Origin: Caldifarciminota bacterium
Lineage (GTDB): Bacteria; Hydrothermota; Tepidihabitantia; SM23-42
NCBI GenBank assembly: GCA_020341755.1
Contig: CP070834.1
Location: 2,344,633-2,384,213 of the forward strand
DNA: 39,581 nucleotides
Reading direction: 5' to 3'
The position numbers and the translations under genes are program-made. The notes beneath the pieces are model-generated. The model was not told where the DNA came from, made no database searches, and was given only the letters and a program-made list of their open reading frames with translations. Below, one piece after another: positions 25,100-34,020 of the stretch; positions within the stretch are counted from its first letter, which is position 1, and each line of letters starts with the position of its first letter.

Positions 25100-25258
25100 A
25101 TGGCTATCGATCCTATATGCAAGATGACGGTTGATGAGAAAACGGCGCAATACAAAACCGAGTACAAGGGCAAGACATATTATTTCTGCGCTCCTGGTTG
25201 CAAAAAAGCTTTCGAAGAAAATCCGGAAAAATATGTCGATGCCGACACTGATACATAG
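25100..25258 (+). CDS. YHS-domain metal-binding protein
   Basis: A 52-residue YHS domain: MAIDPICKMTVDEKTAQY, then KGKTYYFCAPGCKKAFEENPEKYV. Cys7, Cys36 and Cys40 (approximate) are the metal-binding candidates. It lies 5 nt after copA with AGGAGGTGA as ribosome site. YHS domains often accompany or are fused to Cu+ ATPases and are thought to deliver or sense copper. Confidence 0.93.
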   Translation: MAIDPICKMTVDEKTAQYKTEYKGKTYYFCAPGCKKAFEENPEKYVDADTDT

Positions 25259-25287
25259 ACGTATATATTCACAGGAAAGGAGTACCC

Positions 25288-25572
25288 GTGGAGTTTAAAC
25301 ACATACAAGGCAAAGATCAGGGAAAGATCATCATGTATGCACTGAGCACGTGCATCTGGTGTAAAAAGACCAAACGACTGCTGGACAATCTCGGGATCGC
25401 GTACGATTATGTCGATGTTGATCTTCTCGGTGAGGCTGAAAAAGAAACCGCAAAGGATGAAATGGAAAAATGGAATCCCAAGGGATCATTCCCCACCCTG
25501 ATATTCAACGACCGGACATGTGTCGTGGGATTCGATGAAGTAAAGATACGGGAGGCTCTACTACATGAGTAA
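25288..25572 (+). CDS. Glutaredoxin-like protein
   Basis: A 94-residue thioredoxin-fold protein with active site CIWC (Cys22, Cys25), [20 protein letters not shown] and the cis-Pro region GSFPTLIF. It starts at GTG 25288 with AAAGGAG upstream. It overlaps the next gene, a ferredoxin:disulfide-reductase-like protein, by 8 nt; that enzyme is its likely reductant. It resembles NrdH-type or methanogen glutaredoxins more than glutathione-dependent ones. Confidence 0.92.
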   Translation: MEFKHIQGKDQGKIIMYALSTCIWCKKTKRLLDNLGIAYDYVDVDLLGEAEKETAKDEMEKWNPKGSFPTLIFNDRTCVVGFDEVKIREALLHE

Positions 25573-26071
25573 TCAGGAAATCACCCAGGAACGTATACAG
25601 AATCTCTGGAAGCAATTAAAGCAGCAAGCCGAGGCAGGCGGGTACCATCTCAATCCAGACGATGAATTCACCAAAGATCTTGTCCGCAGCCTGATCGTTA
25701 ACCAGCAGCGCTACGGATACCGGGCGTGTCCGTGCCGACTCGCCGCCGGCGAGAAAGCCTCCGACCTCGATATCATCTGTCCGTGTGATTACCGCGATGC
25801 CGATATCTCCGAGTACGGTGCCTGTTACTGCGGACTGTACGTCTCTGAGGATGTCGTCACCGGAGAAAAGAGCATTCGTATGATACCGGAACGCAGACCC
25901 GCTCCCGAAGAACGCGCAGCAAGAACGCTGTCGGCAAAAAATGTACACAAGCCGCTGGCGATGCCGGTGTGGCGGTGCCGCGTATGCGGCTACCTGTGCG
26001 CCCGTGATGGTCCGCCCGAAGTCTGCCCTATATGCAAAGCGAAAAAGGAGCGTTTCGAACGGTTTATGTGA
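25565..26071 (+). CDS. Ferredoxin:thioredoxin-reductase-like catalytic chain fused to rubredoxin
   Basis: A 168-residue protein. Residues 1-110 match the FTR catalytic beta chain: Cys55/Cys57 (CPC), Cys72/Cys74 (CPC) and Cys87/Cys89 (CYC) hold the [4Fe-4S] and redox disulfide. A linker leads to a C-terminal rubredoxin-type domain with Cys138, Cys141, Cys154 and Cys157. This layout is that of the ferredoxin:disulfide reductase described from Methanosarcina, as I recall. It would reduce the overlapping glutaredoxin with ferredoxin or rubredoxin electrons. Confidence 0.92.
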   Translation: MSNQEITQERIQNLWKQLKQQAEAGGYHLNPDDEFTKDLVRSLIVNQQRYGYRACPCRLAAGEKASDLDIICPCDYRDADISEYGACYCGLYVSEDVVTGEKSIRMIPERRPAPEERAARTLSAKNVHKPLAMPVWRCRVCGYLCARDGPPEVCPICKAKKERFERFM

Positions 26072-26085
26072 AACCGGGGAAGACA

Positions 26086-28158
26086 ATGCTGCGACCTCAT
26101 AACCGCCTTCGAAAAGAAAAAAGTCCGTACCTGCAGCAGCATGCAGAAAATCCTGTGGACTGGTTCCCGTGGGGTGACGAGGCGTTTAATAGGGCGCGCA
26201 GCGAAAATAAACCGGTATTCCTATCAATCGGTTATGCAACCTGTCACTGGTGTCATGTCATGGAAAAGGAGTCATTCCAGGATGAAGAGATCGCTGAGTC
26301 ACTCAACAGATCATTCGTTTCGATAAAGGTTGACCGCGAGGAAAGACCGGACATCGATCACCTCTACATGACCGTCTGCCAGCTCATGAACGGCAGCGGA
26401 GGCTGGCCCCTGACCATCATAATGACACCCAATAAAGAACCGTTTTTTGCGGCTACCTACCTTCCCAAAAACTCTCGGTACGGTAGGGTCGGTCTCACCG
26501 AACTTCTCCCCAAGATAGACCGGCTCTGGCGTGAGCAAAGAAAAGCCCTCGAGAAAACGACCAACAGCGTTATGCACGCGCTAATTGCGTCCATGCCAAA
26601 TCCGTCAAGCGGTTCAGCAGGTATCTCAGAGGGGCAAACCGCATTCAAGGAACTCAACCGGACCTATGATGAAACGTACGGAGGTTTCGGAGACAAACCG
26701 AAATTCCCCCAGCCACACTGGCTATTATTCCTCCTGCGCTACTGGAGTCGTTCAAAAGAATCGCGGGCACTGGAAATGGTTGAACACACGCTGACGCGGA
26801 TGAAGGAGGGTGCCATATATGACCAGATCGGGTCCGGGTTTCACCGTTATAGCACAGACCGCACATGGCGTCTACCCCACTTCGAAAAAATGCTCTGCGA
26901 CCAGGCACTTCTGATCATGGCGTATATCGAGACATTCCAGGCAACGCACAAACAGCGCTATGCGGATACGGCCCGTGACATCATCATATATGTGTTACGC
27001 GACCTTGCATCCAAGGAAGGCGGTTTCTATACGGCGGAAGATGCTGACAGCAACGGCGAAGAAGGTTCTTACTATCTCTGGACAAGCGATGAAATAACAC
27101 GAACACTGGGTAACGACCCCCTGGTCCTGGAAGCATTTGATGTGCAGAAAAACGGGAATTACCGAGAAGAGGCGTCAGGAGCGTTCACCGGGAAAAACGT
27201 CCTCTACCTGAAACATCCCCTCGCTTCCCTTGCTCGCCAGCAGAGCAGGGATGAAACAGAGTTAACCGAATACCTGAACGCAGCCCGTACCGTGCTTTTC
27301 AATACACGCAGCAAAAGAAGAAGACCCGCCCGGGACGATAAGATCATCACGGACTGGAATGGTCTCATGATCGCTGCCCTGGCACTGGCAGGCAGGGTGC
27401 TTGATGAACCCCGGTACATACATGCGGCAGAAGGAGCGGCAACGTTCATACTGAAACACCTCTATCAGAATGAGGAGGAACTCCTTCATCGTTACCGGAA
27501 TGGTCACAGTGCTATTCCCGCATTTCTCGACGACTACGTCTTTCTCGCCTGGGGCTTCATCGAGCTATATCATGCGACGTTCAGAAACAAGTACATACGG
27601 ATCGCAGGGACCTTGATGAAACAGGCGGTCAAGAGGTTCTCGGCACAGGACCATGGTTTCTATTTCTCACGAGATGGCAGTACCGATATCGTAGTGCGAC
27701 AGAAGATCTTCCATGATAGTGCACTCCCCTGTGGTAACGCGGTGGCACTCCACAATCTTCTAAAATTATGGTATATCACGAAAGATCCTTTTTTCAGAGA
27801 ACGAGCGATAGAACTCCATAAGGCGTTTCCGAATACTGCTGATGCACCGACCGCATACCTTCATTTCTTGAGTTCTTTGCAGTGGCTGGAAGGTCCAGCC
27901 CATCGTGTCGTACTTACCGGTAGAACGTTCGATGATATCGCGGATTTCACCCGCGCGCTCAGACAACGGTTTTTGCCGTTCACAACGGTCATCTATCAAC
28001 CATCGTTCCCTGATCCCGATCCTGAAAAAGCGGTTCCTGATCTCCGTGACTCTACAGATTTGACAGGCAAGCCTGTTGCTATTGTATGCAGTGACGATCG
28101 CTGTCATGCACCAACGGCAGACAGTGACACCATGATTGACCTGCTCGAGGCGAAATAG
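26086..28158 (+). CDS. YyaL/SPATA20-type (DUF255) thioredoxin-domain protein
   Basis: A 690-residue protein of the DUF255 plus (alpha/alpha)6-barrel family. It starts [22 protein letters not shown] and has the CHWCH motif, followed by [10 protein letters not shown], a barrel of the N-acylglucosamine-epimerase type with [13 protein letters not shown], and [15 protein letters not shown]. The real biochemical role is unknown. ATG 26086 has GGGGAAGA upstream; an earlier in-frame ATG at 26032 lies inside the FTR gene. It ends the long same-strand run that starts at the sulfur module. Confidence 0.92.
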   Translation: MLRPHNRLRKEKSPYLQQHAENPVDWFPWGDEAFNRARSENKPVFLSIGYATCHWCHVMEKESFQDEEIAESLNRSFVSIKVDREERPDIDHLYMTVCQLMNGSGGWPLTIIMTPNKEPFFAATYLPKNSRYGRVGLTELLPKIDRLWREQRKALEKTTNSVMHALIASMPNPSSGSAGISEGQTAFKELNRTYDETYGGFGDKPKFPQPHWLLFLLRYWSRSKESRALEMVEHTLTRMKEGAIYDQIGSGFHRYSTDRTWRLPHFEKMLCDQALLIMAYIETFQATHKQRYADTARDIIIYVLRDLASKEGGFYTAEDADSNGEEGSYYLWTSDEITRTLGNDPLVLEAFDVQKNGNYREEASGAFTGKNVLYLKHPLASLARQQSRDETELTEYLNAARTVLFNTRSKRRRPARDDKIITDWNGLMIAALALAGRVLDEPRYIHAAEGAATFILKHLYQNEEELLHRYRNGHSAIPAFLDDYVFLAWGFIELYHATFRNKYIRIAGTLMKQAVKRFSAQDHGFYFSRDGSTDIVVRQKIFHDSALPCGNAVALHNLLKLWYITKDPFFRERAIELHKAFPNTADAPTAYLHFLSSLQWLEGPAHRVVLTGRTFDDIADFTRALRQRFLPFTTVIYQPSFPDPDPEKAVPDLRDSTDLTGKPVAIVCSDDRCHAPTADSDTMIDLLEAK

Positions 28159-28205
28159 TATCACATGCCAGGTGAATTACTGCTTTAAAAAGGTCTGATA
28201 ATGTG

Positions 28206-28219
28206 TATAATATATTATA
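28206..28219. promoter_or_regulatory. Perfect palindrome over a -10 box before the desulforedoxin-rubrerythrin gene
   Basis: TATAATATATTATA is a perfect 14-bp palindrome that includes TATAAT at 28206-28211, a fair -10 box. It resembles two Per-box halves with a slightly different spacing. A weak -35 (TTTAAA, 28184-28189) is 16 nt upstream. Control by a Fur-family regulator such as PerR is plausible but unproven. Confidence 0.4.
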
Positions 28220-28248
28220 GTTGTGATTGAAGGAAATGGAGGAAAATA

Positions 28249-28803
28249 ATGGCTCAATATTATAAATGCCCTAAATGCGATGCTCATGCAAAAGTCATAA
28301 AACCGGGTAAAGGTGTGCTCAGCTGCTGCGGGAAGGACATGGAACCGGTGCTGAATTTTGCATCGCCGGATGACATCCTGGATTTTGCTATTACCAGAGA
28401 ACAGGAAGCACATGACTTTTATGCCGAGTGGGCAGATAAGTTGGATAACAAATGGATACGGGAGGTTTTCAGGGATTTCGCCCGTGAAGAAGAAAAACAC
28501 AGGGATGTGCTGTCGAAGGCAAAACAGGGTGGTACATTGAAACCATCAGACAAGAAGATCACCGACTTGAAAATCTCAGATTATCTCATCGATATTACCC
28601 CAACACCGGACATGGACTACCAGAAGGCACTGGTCGTCGCCATGAAACGGGAATATGCATCATACAAATTTTACAGCGATCTGTCAGAGACAGTCTCAGA
28701 TCCCGGTCTCAAGGAAACATTGACCGCACTTGCACAGGAAGAGGCGAAACATAAATTACGCCTTGAAACCATGTACGAAAAGGAAGTTTTGCTCTGGGAC
28801 TGA
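28249..28803 (+). CDS. Desulforedoxin-like domain fused to a rubrerythrin-type diiron domain
   Basis: A 184-residue protein. Its first 35 residues form a desulforedoxin-type FeCys4 site (Cys7, Cys10, then adjacent Cys26-Cys27) like the N-terminus of the superoxide reductase at 16347. The rest is a four-helix diiron domain: TREQEAHDFY plus EEEKH and KREYASYKFY plus EEAKH. Classical rubrerythrin has a rubredoxin at the C-terminus; here the iron centre is a different fold at the N-terminus. It probably acts as a peroxidase. GGAGG is before the ATG and it heads a small operon with a peroxiredoxin. Confidence 0.9.
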   Translation: MAQYYKCPKCDAHAKVIKPGKGVLSCCGKDMEPVLNFASPDDILDFAITREQEAHDFYAEWADKLDNKWIREVFRDFAREEEKHRDVLSKAKQGGTLKPSDKKITDLKISDYLIDITPTPDMDYQKALVVAMKREYASYKFYSDLSETVSDPGLKETLTALAQEEAKHKLRLETMYEKEVLLWD

Positions 28804-28816
28804 TAAGGAGGTATGA

Positions 28817-29275
28817 ATGGCTATCAAAGTTGGTGATAACGCCCCAGATTTCACGCTCAAGGACCAAAATGGCGATGAGGTAACCCTCACAGCCTTGCAG
28901 GGCAAGAATGTTCTGCTTTCGTTCCATCCTCTTGCCTGGACAAAGATATGTGGTCAGCAGATGAAGTCACTCGAGGATAATCTGCTGCGTTTTCAGGAAA
29001 AAAAGACAGTCGCGTTCGGCGTGAGTGTCGATTCGGTACCGAGTAAAAAGGCTTGGGCAGAACGCGATCTCGGTATAATAAAAACATCACTGCTTTCTGA
29101 TTTCTGGCCTCATGGTGGCATTGCCCAGCGGTTCGGTATTTTCAGGGAGCAGGACGGTTTTTCACAGCGGGCTAATATCATAATCGATACACAGGGACGT
29201 GTCAGCTTCGTCAAAATCTACGACATATCCCAATTACCCGATATCGAAGAGATATTGAACAAAATTAAAAATTGA
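28817..29275 (+). CDS. Peroxiredoxin (AhpC/TSA, 1-Cys type)
   Basis: A 152-residue thiol peroxidase with the catalytic signature P-L-A-W-T-K-I-C, peroxidatic Cys45 and the conserved Arg in FSQRANIIID. Cys45 is the only cysteine, so it must be recycled by an external thiol, perhaps the PDO-type or glutaredoxin proteins encoded nearby. It lies 13 nt after the rubrerythrin gene with AAGGAGG before the ATG. Confidence 0.94.
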   Translation: MAIKVGDNAPDFTLKDQNGDEVTLTALQGKNVLLSFHPLAWTKICGQQMKSLEDNLLRFQEKKTVAFGVSVDSVPSKKAWAERDLGIIKTSLLSDFWPHGGIAQRFGIFREQDGFSQRANIIIDTQGRVSFVKIYDISQLPDIEEILNKIKN

Positions 29276-29289
29276 AAGGAGAATAGTAT

Positions 29290-29760
29290 ATGATTAACGT
29301 CGATACATTATTAGTCGATGCAATGAATGCAGAGATAAAAGCGAAGGAATTCTATTTAGATGCGTCACAGAAGGCTCAGAGTCCCTCGGGGAAGCAATTT
29401 TTCAAGGAACTTGCAGATTTCGAACAGCGACACTATGAACGCGTGAAGAATATAATCGAATCACGGAAAGCAGGCCAGCAGTTCGATACATATGAACCCC
29501 CGCACATTCCAATGATAGATGCTGAAATCAAAGGTGAGGTCGAACCGAACAAAGATGAGATCGTTGATGTCATCAATCTCGCGATCCAGGCGGAAAAAGA
29601 TGCACAGAAGCGTTATGAAAACATTGCACAGGCACTCGATGATCAGGAAGCAAAAAAACTTTTCGAGGGGCTTGCCGAGGAGGAGAATAAGCATCAGCGA
29701 TTGCTCGAAGACCAATTCTACCATATGTCGAATAAAGGCACCATCATCTGGGGTGAATAA
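29290..29760 (+). CDS. Ferritin-like diiron protein (rubrerythrin family)
   Basis: A 156-residue four-helix protein with MNAEIKAKEFYLDASQ plus FEQRH and QAEKDAQKRYENIAQ plus EEENKH. Its C-terminus (SNKGTIIWGE) is typical of short rubrerythrin-like proteins without an FeCys4 domain. AAAGGAG lies before the ATG. It is the last of seven ferritin-superfamily genes in the window. Confidence 0.85.
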   Translation: MINVDTLLVDAMNAEIKAKEFYLDASQKAQSPSGKQFFKELADFEQRHYERVKNIIESRKAGQQFDTYEPPHIPMIDAEIKGEVEPNKDEIVDVINLAIQAEKDAQKRYENIAQALDDQEAKKLFEGLAEEENKHQRLLEDQFYHMSNKGTIIWGE

Positions 29761-29775
29761 CCGCAAGCACCACGT

Positions 29776-30333
29776 ATGGATGTAAAAGAAAGCATAGAAA
29801 AACGCCGAGCCTACCGGTCGCTCTCTCCGGTCGAGATCACTGAAGACCTGATATACGACCTCGCAGATAGTGCGCGGTTATTCTGCTCCTGTTTTAATAA
29901 TCAACCGTGGCGGTATGTTTTTGTTTATGACAAGAAGGTCCTGCAGGATATGCGCGAGGCCCTCTCAAAAGGAAATGAATGGGCACATGCCGGGTCCATG
30001 ATCGTAGCGGTGTTCAGCAAGTCTGATCTTGATTGCATTATCAAAGACCGAAAGTATTATCTCTTTGATACGGGAATGGCTACAGCCGCACTCATTTTGC
30101 GTGCCACTGAACTAGGTCTGGTTGCTCACCCGATCGCTGGATTCAGCCCGAAAAAGGTCAAAGAAATACTTAAAATACCGGTTGAATATCACGTGATAAC
30201 TCTTGTTATTATTGGCAAAAAATCCGATAAACTTAATCCTTTACTTTCAGAAAAACAACGACTAGCTGAACCCGAAAGACCAGAGCGGCTGGCGTTTGAG
30301 CAGTTCGTGTACCTGAATATGTACAGAGAATAG
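29776..30333 (+). CDS. Nitroreductase-family FMN protein
   Basis: A 185-residue protein with the family start IEKRRAYRSLSPVEI, FNNQPWRYVFVYD and DTGMATAALILRATELGLVAHPIAGF. These are the FMN-contact regions of nitroreductases, which usually reduce nitro compounds or quinones with NAD(P)H; some members reduce flavin or act in cofactor synthesis. It starts 15 nt after the ferritin-like gene with no clear Shine-Dalgarno. The substrate is unknown. Confidence 0.9.
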   Translation: MDVKESIEKRRAYRSLSPVEITEDLIYDLADSARLFCSCFNNQPWRYVFVYDKKVLQDMREALSKGNEWAHAGSMIVAVFSKSDLDCIIKDRKYYLFDTGMATAALILRATELGLVAHPIAGFSPKKVKEILKIPVEYHVITLVIIGKKSDKLNPLLSEKQRLAEPERPERLAFEQFVYLNMYRE

Positions 30334-30376
30334 GACCACTACATTAATACAATCATGATACAAAGGAGATACTGAG

Positions 30377-31555
30377 ATGATGGCACAAATAGGAATTGTC
30401 ATCGCCTTGATGGCACAGACTTATGTTTTCGATAGTTTTCTATACAACAACTATATCCACTGGCTGTTCCATGATGTTCACGAGAAGCTCGCAGTCCAGC
30501 TGATTGCTGAGTATGACATTGCGGATGATGATATTCTTGAAATTAGCTATACCGCCCCGTTTGTCAGTATTGAAATAGCTAAGCGTTCTGATGCCCGTTT
30601 CTGGGTACTCGCTCCTGATTCGGTAAGTAGATGGTTTTCATCCAAGCGGGTCGATGGTATGGGAATGGGAACGCGGTTCACATTCGCGACCGGTACCCCT
30701 CGTTCCCTGCCATTTCCCGATGCATCATTCGATCTCATTATTGCACGGGACGCACTGCGTTTCTGGCATGATGATCCTTATGCTTTTGCTGAGTTAAACC
30801 GGGTGCTGAAATCTGAGGGAACAGCTGTACTCGGTGCAGGGCTTGGTAACGCAAGCGCCGATTCACTGAGTCCTGCTAAATGGAGAATGAAAGAGAACTG
30901 GTGGCTGAAACACGATAAAGACGTATGGATATCGACACTACCGTATCCGGAGCGTATAGAAGCAGCATTGACCGCCGCCGGTGTAGGTAACTACCGTTTA
31001 TGGGATGAAGAAGGTAACAGCAATCGAACATGGGTACAGTGGCACGGGACCGAAACGCCTGTGCAGACGGTACTTGATATTGATTCTGTCCTGGCAGCAC
31101 GGGATACCGAGTATGTCGGGCAAAAGGCATCTGATTTCACGCTGACCGGACCGTCGAGAGATACGGTGACTCTGTCAGAACTCATGGGCGAAGTGGTTGT
31201 GCTCGCATTCTGGAAAACGCAGTTCCAGGACTGGACTTATCTGACCCACGATCTCAAACCGCTCTACGATTCACTGAAAGCAGATGGATTGCATATTCTA
31301 ACGATAAATGTCGATGAGGACAGCAGCCTAGTAGGATTCTATTATATGGATTTTCCCATTCCCTATCCAGTGCTGTATGATGGTGCCGGTGTCGCTCACC
31401 AATACGGTGTACAGGGTACGCCACAGTTCGTCTTTGTCGATCAGCAGGGTTTAATCCATACGCGTATCCTCGGTGGAAGTGAAGATGTTCTCGAAAAAGT
31501 CAGCAGGACGATCCGGACGCTCGTCCGAAAATGTCAGGAGAAGAAAAAAGAGTAG
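30377..31555 (+). CDS. Fusion of a degenerate SAM-methyltransferase domain and a cysteine-less thioredoxin/TlpA-like domain
   Basis: A 392-residue two-domain protein with a short hydrophobic start (MAQIGIVIALMAQ). Residues about 35-220 follow a class-I methyltransferase (LPFPDASFDLIIARDALRFW, RVLKSEGTAVLGAGLG). The SAM-binding loop, usually LEIGxGxG, reads ILEISYTAPF (53-62) with no glycine. Residues about 238-392 follow TlpA/AhpC thioredoxins (GQKASDFTL, cis-Pro in GTPQFVFVD). The active site, normally FWATWCPPC, reads FWKTQFQDW (278-286), so both cysteines are replaced. Both halves look catalytically impaired yet the frame is intact. AAAGGAGA precedes the ATG. Function unknown. Confidence 0.82.
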   Translation: MMAQIGIVIALMAQTYVFDSFLYNNYIHWLFHDVHEKLAVQLIAEYDIADDDILEISYTAPFVSIEIAKRSDARFWVLAPDSVSRWFSSKRVDGMGMGTRFTFATGTPRSLPFPDASFDLIIARDALRFWHDDPYAFAELNRVLKSEGTAVLGAGLGNASADSLSPAKWRMKENWWLKHDKDVWISTLPYPERIEAALTAAGVGNYRLWDEEGNSNRTWVQWHGTETPVQTVLDIDSVLAARDTEYVGQKASDFTLTGPSRDTVTLSELMGEVVVLAFWKTQFQDWTYLTHDLKPLYDSLKADGLHILTINVDEDSSLVGFYYMDFPIPYPVLYDGAGVAHQYGVQGTPQFVFVDQQGLIHTRILGGSEDVLEKVSRTIRTLVRKCQEKKKE

Positions 31556-31677
31556 TGGAAGTACTTGATACCTGATCTCACTGCAACGCGAGTCGAAAGA
31601 AGTTCCTGATTTCCAAGAGATAAACCGACCTTATGATTTTATTGTCCTAAGTATGAGTACGAACAAGGAGGTATGAT

Positions 31678-32343
31678 ATGTCATTGTTGGATGATAAGAT
31701 ACGAAAAGAGGTTGTAGAATTATTTGAGAATTTAAAGAATCCAGTGAAGCTCATCGTGTTCACCCGTGACGACAATGTTGCGGTCCCCGGTGTTGAGTGC
31801 CAGACATGCCGGGACAATCAACGGCTCATAGATGAAATCAGTTCACTCAACGACAAGATCAGTGTTCAGTACTACGACATTCTGAAAGATACCGAGCAGG
31901 TGAAGGAGTATCATGTTGCCAACGTACCACTTACCATTGTTCAGGGTGAAAAGGATTTTGGTATCAGATTGTACGGTATTCCTGCTGGTCATGAGTTCGC
32001 GACACTGCTCAACGCTATACAGATCGTCAGTTCAGTCGATTCAGGCTTGTCCCAGGAAACGAAAGACAAGCTTAAAACCTTAAAAAAACCGGTACACATA
32101 CAGGTTTTTGTAACTCTTTCCTGCCCTTACTGTGCACCAGCAGCATCACTGGGGCATCGCATGGCGCTCGAGAATGAACACATCCGGGCAGACATGATCA
32201 ATGCCCAGGAGTTTCCTGATCTGGCACAGAAATACAGTGTCTATGCAGTACCGAAGGTGGTCATCAATGAATCGATCCAGTTCGAAGGCGCACTTCCTGA
32301 GCATCAATTCGTTGAGAAAATAATGACCGCAGTCGTCGACTGA
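31678..32343 (+). CDS. Protein disulfide oxidoreductase, two thioredoxin folds (PDO/glutaredoxin-like)
   Basis: A 221-residue tandem thioredoxin-fold protein of the PDO class common in thermophiles and anaerobes. The first unit has CQTC (Cys41, Cys44), the second CPYC (Cys149, Cys152) with a following VYAVPKVVI cis-Pro loop. It probably works as a cytoplasmic thiol reductant/oxidant for the peroxiredoxin and other targets. AAGGAGGT sits before the ATG. The 122-nt gap upstream may hold its own promoter (TATGAT at 31632), without a clear -35. Confidence 0.92.
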   Translation: MSLLDDKIRKEVVELFENLKNPVKLIVFTRDDNVAVPGVECQTCRDNQRLIDEISSLNDKISVQYYDILKDTEQVKEYHVANVPLTIVQGEKDFGIRLYGIPAGHEFATLLNAIQIVSSVDSGLSQETKDKLKTLKKPVHIQVFVTLSCPYCAPAASLGHRMALENEHIRADMINAQEFPDLAQKYSVYAVPKVVINESIQFEGALPEHQFVEKIMTAVVD

Positions 32344-32366
32344 CGCTGCTCGGTTGAAAGGACAGT

Positions 32367-33179
32367 ATGAACGAAAAAGTAGATGATGCGAAAAAGGTGG
32401 ACGAAACCCTGAGCCGGATAAAGAACCGTCTCCTCGTATTCTCTGGCAAAGGCGGTGTGGGCAAAAGCACGGTAGCGGTGAATCTCGGGCTTGCCCTGGG
32501 CAAGCGCAACCTGCGTGTGGGGCTTCTTGATATCGATATTCACGGACCGGATCTGGCAAAGATGCTCGGTGTCGAAGAAAAACGGCTGGAGTCCGCCGGC
32601 GTCGATAGAATCATGCCGGTACGAGTGAATGAGAACTTGTCACTTATCTCCATGGCATTCCTTCTGCAAACCAAGGATACGCCGGTCATCTGGCGCGGTC
32701 CCTTAAAAATGAAAGTCATTCAGCAGTTTCTCGGTGACGTATTGTGGGGAGACCTTGACTGGCTCATCATTGACAGCCCGCCCGGTACGGGAGATGAACC
32801 ATTATCTGCTGCTCAACTCATACCGGCAACGGGCGCACTCATCGTGACCACGCCTCAGGAAGTATCTTTGCTGGACAGCCGCAAAGCAGTCAACTTTGCA
32901 CGGCGCCTGAATCTTAAGATCTATGGGATCGTCGAGAATATGAGTGGTCTTTCTTGTCCACACTGCGGCAAAACGATTGATCTGTTCAAATCCGGTGGTG
33001 GCAGGAAGGCTGCACAGGAGATCGGTATTCCCTTTCTCGGCAGCATACCAATTGACCCGGCTATCGTCGAACGCGGCGATGATGGCAAGCCGTTCATCAC
33101 AAACCATCCCGATTCCGATGCAACCAAAGCATTCAACGGTATCGTGGAGAAATTGTTGAATAGCAATAGGGAGGAATAA
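32367..33179 (+). CDS. mrp: Mrp/NBP35-type P-loop ATPase, Fe-S carrier
   Basis: A 270-residue cytosolic ATPase of the Mrp/ApbC/Nbp35 family that transfers Fe-S clusters. It has the deviant Walker [10 protein letters not shown] (27-35), [27 protein letters not shown] and the cluster-binding CPHC. The usual N-terminal MIP18-like domain is absent, as in many anaerobes. It begins 23 nt after the PDO gene, and the FmdB-type gene starts directly after its stop. It complements the Nfu and IscU proteins of the window. Confidence 0.94.
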   Translation: MNEKVDDAKKVDETLSRIKNRLLVFSGKGGVGKSTVAVNLGLALGKRNLRVGLLDIDIHGPDLAKMLGVEEKRLESAGVDRIMPVRVNENLSLISMAFLLQTKDTPVIWRGPLKMKVIQQFLGDVLWGDLDWLIIDSPPGTGDEPLSAAQLIPATGALIVTTPQEVSLLDSRKAVNFARRLNLKIYGIVENMSGLSCPHCGKTIDLFKSGGGRKAAQEIGIPFLGSIPIDPAIVERGDDGKPFITNHPDSDATKAFNGIVEKLLNSNREE

Positions 33180-33383
33180 ATGCCGATTTATAAATACCGG
33201 TGCAAAAAATGCAAAACGGTGTTCGAATTCTTGAAAACAGGGACATCAGATACTCCGGTGTGTGATACATGCGGCTGCAAAGAACTGGATAAACAGGTAA
33301 CCGCCTTCAGCGTGCGGTCTGAGGATCCTGTGCCTGCCAACCGTAGCTGCCGCACGGGAACGTGTTCGTGCTCGGGCAGTTAG
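33180..33383 (+). CDS. FmdB-type zinc-ribbon protein
   Basis: A 67-residue protein starting MPIYKYRCKKCKTVFEF, followed by CDTCGCKEL: the CxxC...CxxC zinc ribbon of the FmdB family. The tail holds three more cysteines (SCRTGTCSCSGS). The ATG follows the mrp TAA with no gap, and GGAGG is within the end of mrp. Such proteins are proposed regulators or small metal carriers; no precise role is known. Confidence 0.92.
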   Translation: MPIYKYRCKKCKTVFEFLKTGTSDTPVCDTCGCKELDKQVTAFSVRSEDPVPANRSCRTGTCSCSGS

Positions 33384-33440
33384 GTGCTCTCTACTCCTTA
33401 GACCATTATATAACAATGTCCCTACCATAACCACGGAATC

Positions 33441-33974
33441 GTGGATTATTACGACAGGTTCGAGCCATCAGTATTTCAACGCATCGTTGAGATCATTGGC
33501 AGACCAGAACGGGTCGTGGAAATTGGATGCGGTGACTGCCGTCTCGGTAATTTCATTGCCAGAACGGTCGGCTGTACTGTGATGTGTATCGACACAGACA
33601 CTCAAGGTTTTACCGTGGGCAAACGACAAAGCAAAAAATCAGCGGTCGCCCATCTCGTAAGAATGATACAGCATGATGCCGAAGACCTGACATCGCTGTG
33701 CCCTCCAAAGTTCGACTGCTGTGTATCGATATACGTGCTGCACGAACTAGAACATCCTGTGAAAGTGCTCACGCAGGTGCGCAAGGCACTGAAGCGAAAC
33801 GGAAAAATGGTGCTCGTTGATTTTCCCAAGGGTTCGATAGCCGAACAATTGTATGATGAGGAGTATTATTCGACCCGGATGATGCAGTCATTCCTCAAGA
33901 GAGCAGGTTTCAAAATAATCACGGTCGAATACTTCAAGAAAAAACAATTGGCTCTTTTTTTAGCCAGCACGTAA
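33441..33974 (+). CDS. Class I SAM-dependent methyltransferase
   Basis: A 177-residue methyltransferase domain with an intact SAM loop RVVEIGCGDCRLG, acidic ends of later strands (CIDTD), FDCCVSIYVLHELEHP and a late VLVDFPKGS strand. It starts at GTG 33441 with only a weak ribosome site. There is no substrate-specific domain; the target could be a small molecule or protein. Confidence 0.87.
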   Translation: MDYYDRFEPSVFQRIVEIIGRPERVVEIGCGDCRLGNFIARTVGCTVMCIDTDTQGFTVGKRQSKKSAVAHLVRMIQHDAEDLTSLCPPKFDCCVSIYVLHELEHPVKVLTQVRKALKRNGKMVLVDFPKGSIAEQLYDEEYYSTRMMQSFLKRAGFKIITVEYFKKKQLALFLAST

Positions 33975-33977
33975 GAA

Positions 33978-34005
33978 TTGACTCATCACAGATTCCGTGT
34001 ATTAT
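33978..34005 (+). promoter_or_regulatory. Promoter of the trehalose gene otsAB
   Basis: TTGACT (33978-33983), a 16-nt spacer and TATTAT (34000-34005) precede the ATG at 34021 by 15 nt, so the leader would be about 8-10 nt. This matches the perR layout exactly. An alternative -10, TATATA, would need a 19-nt spacer. Confidence 0.5.
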
Positions 34006-34020
34006 ATATAGGGACACACC

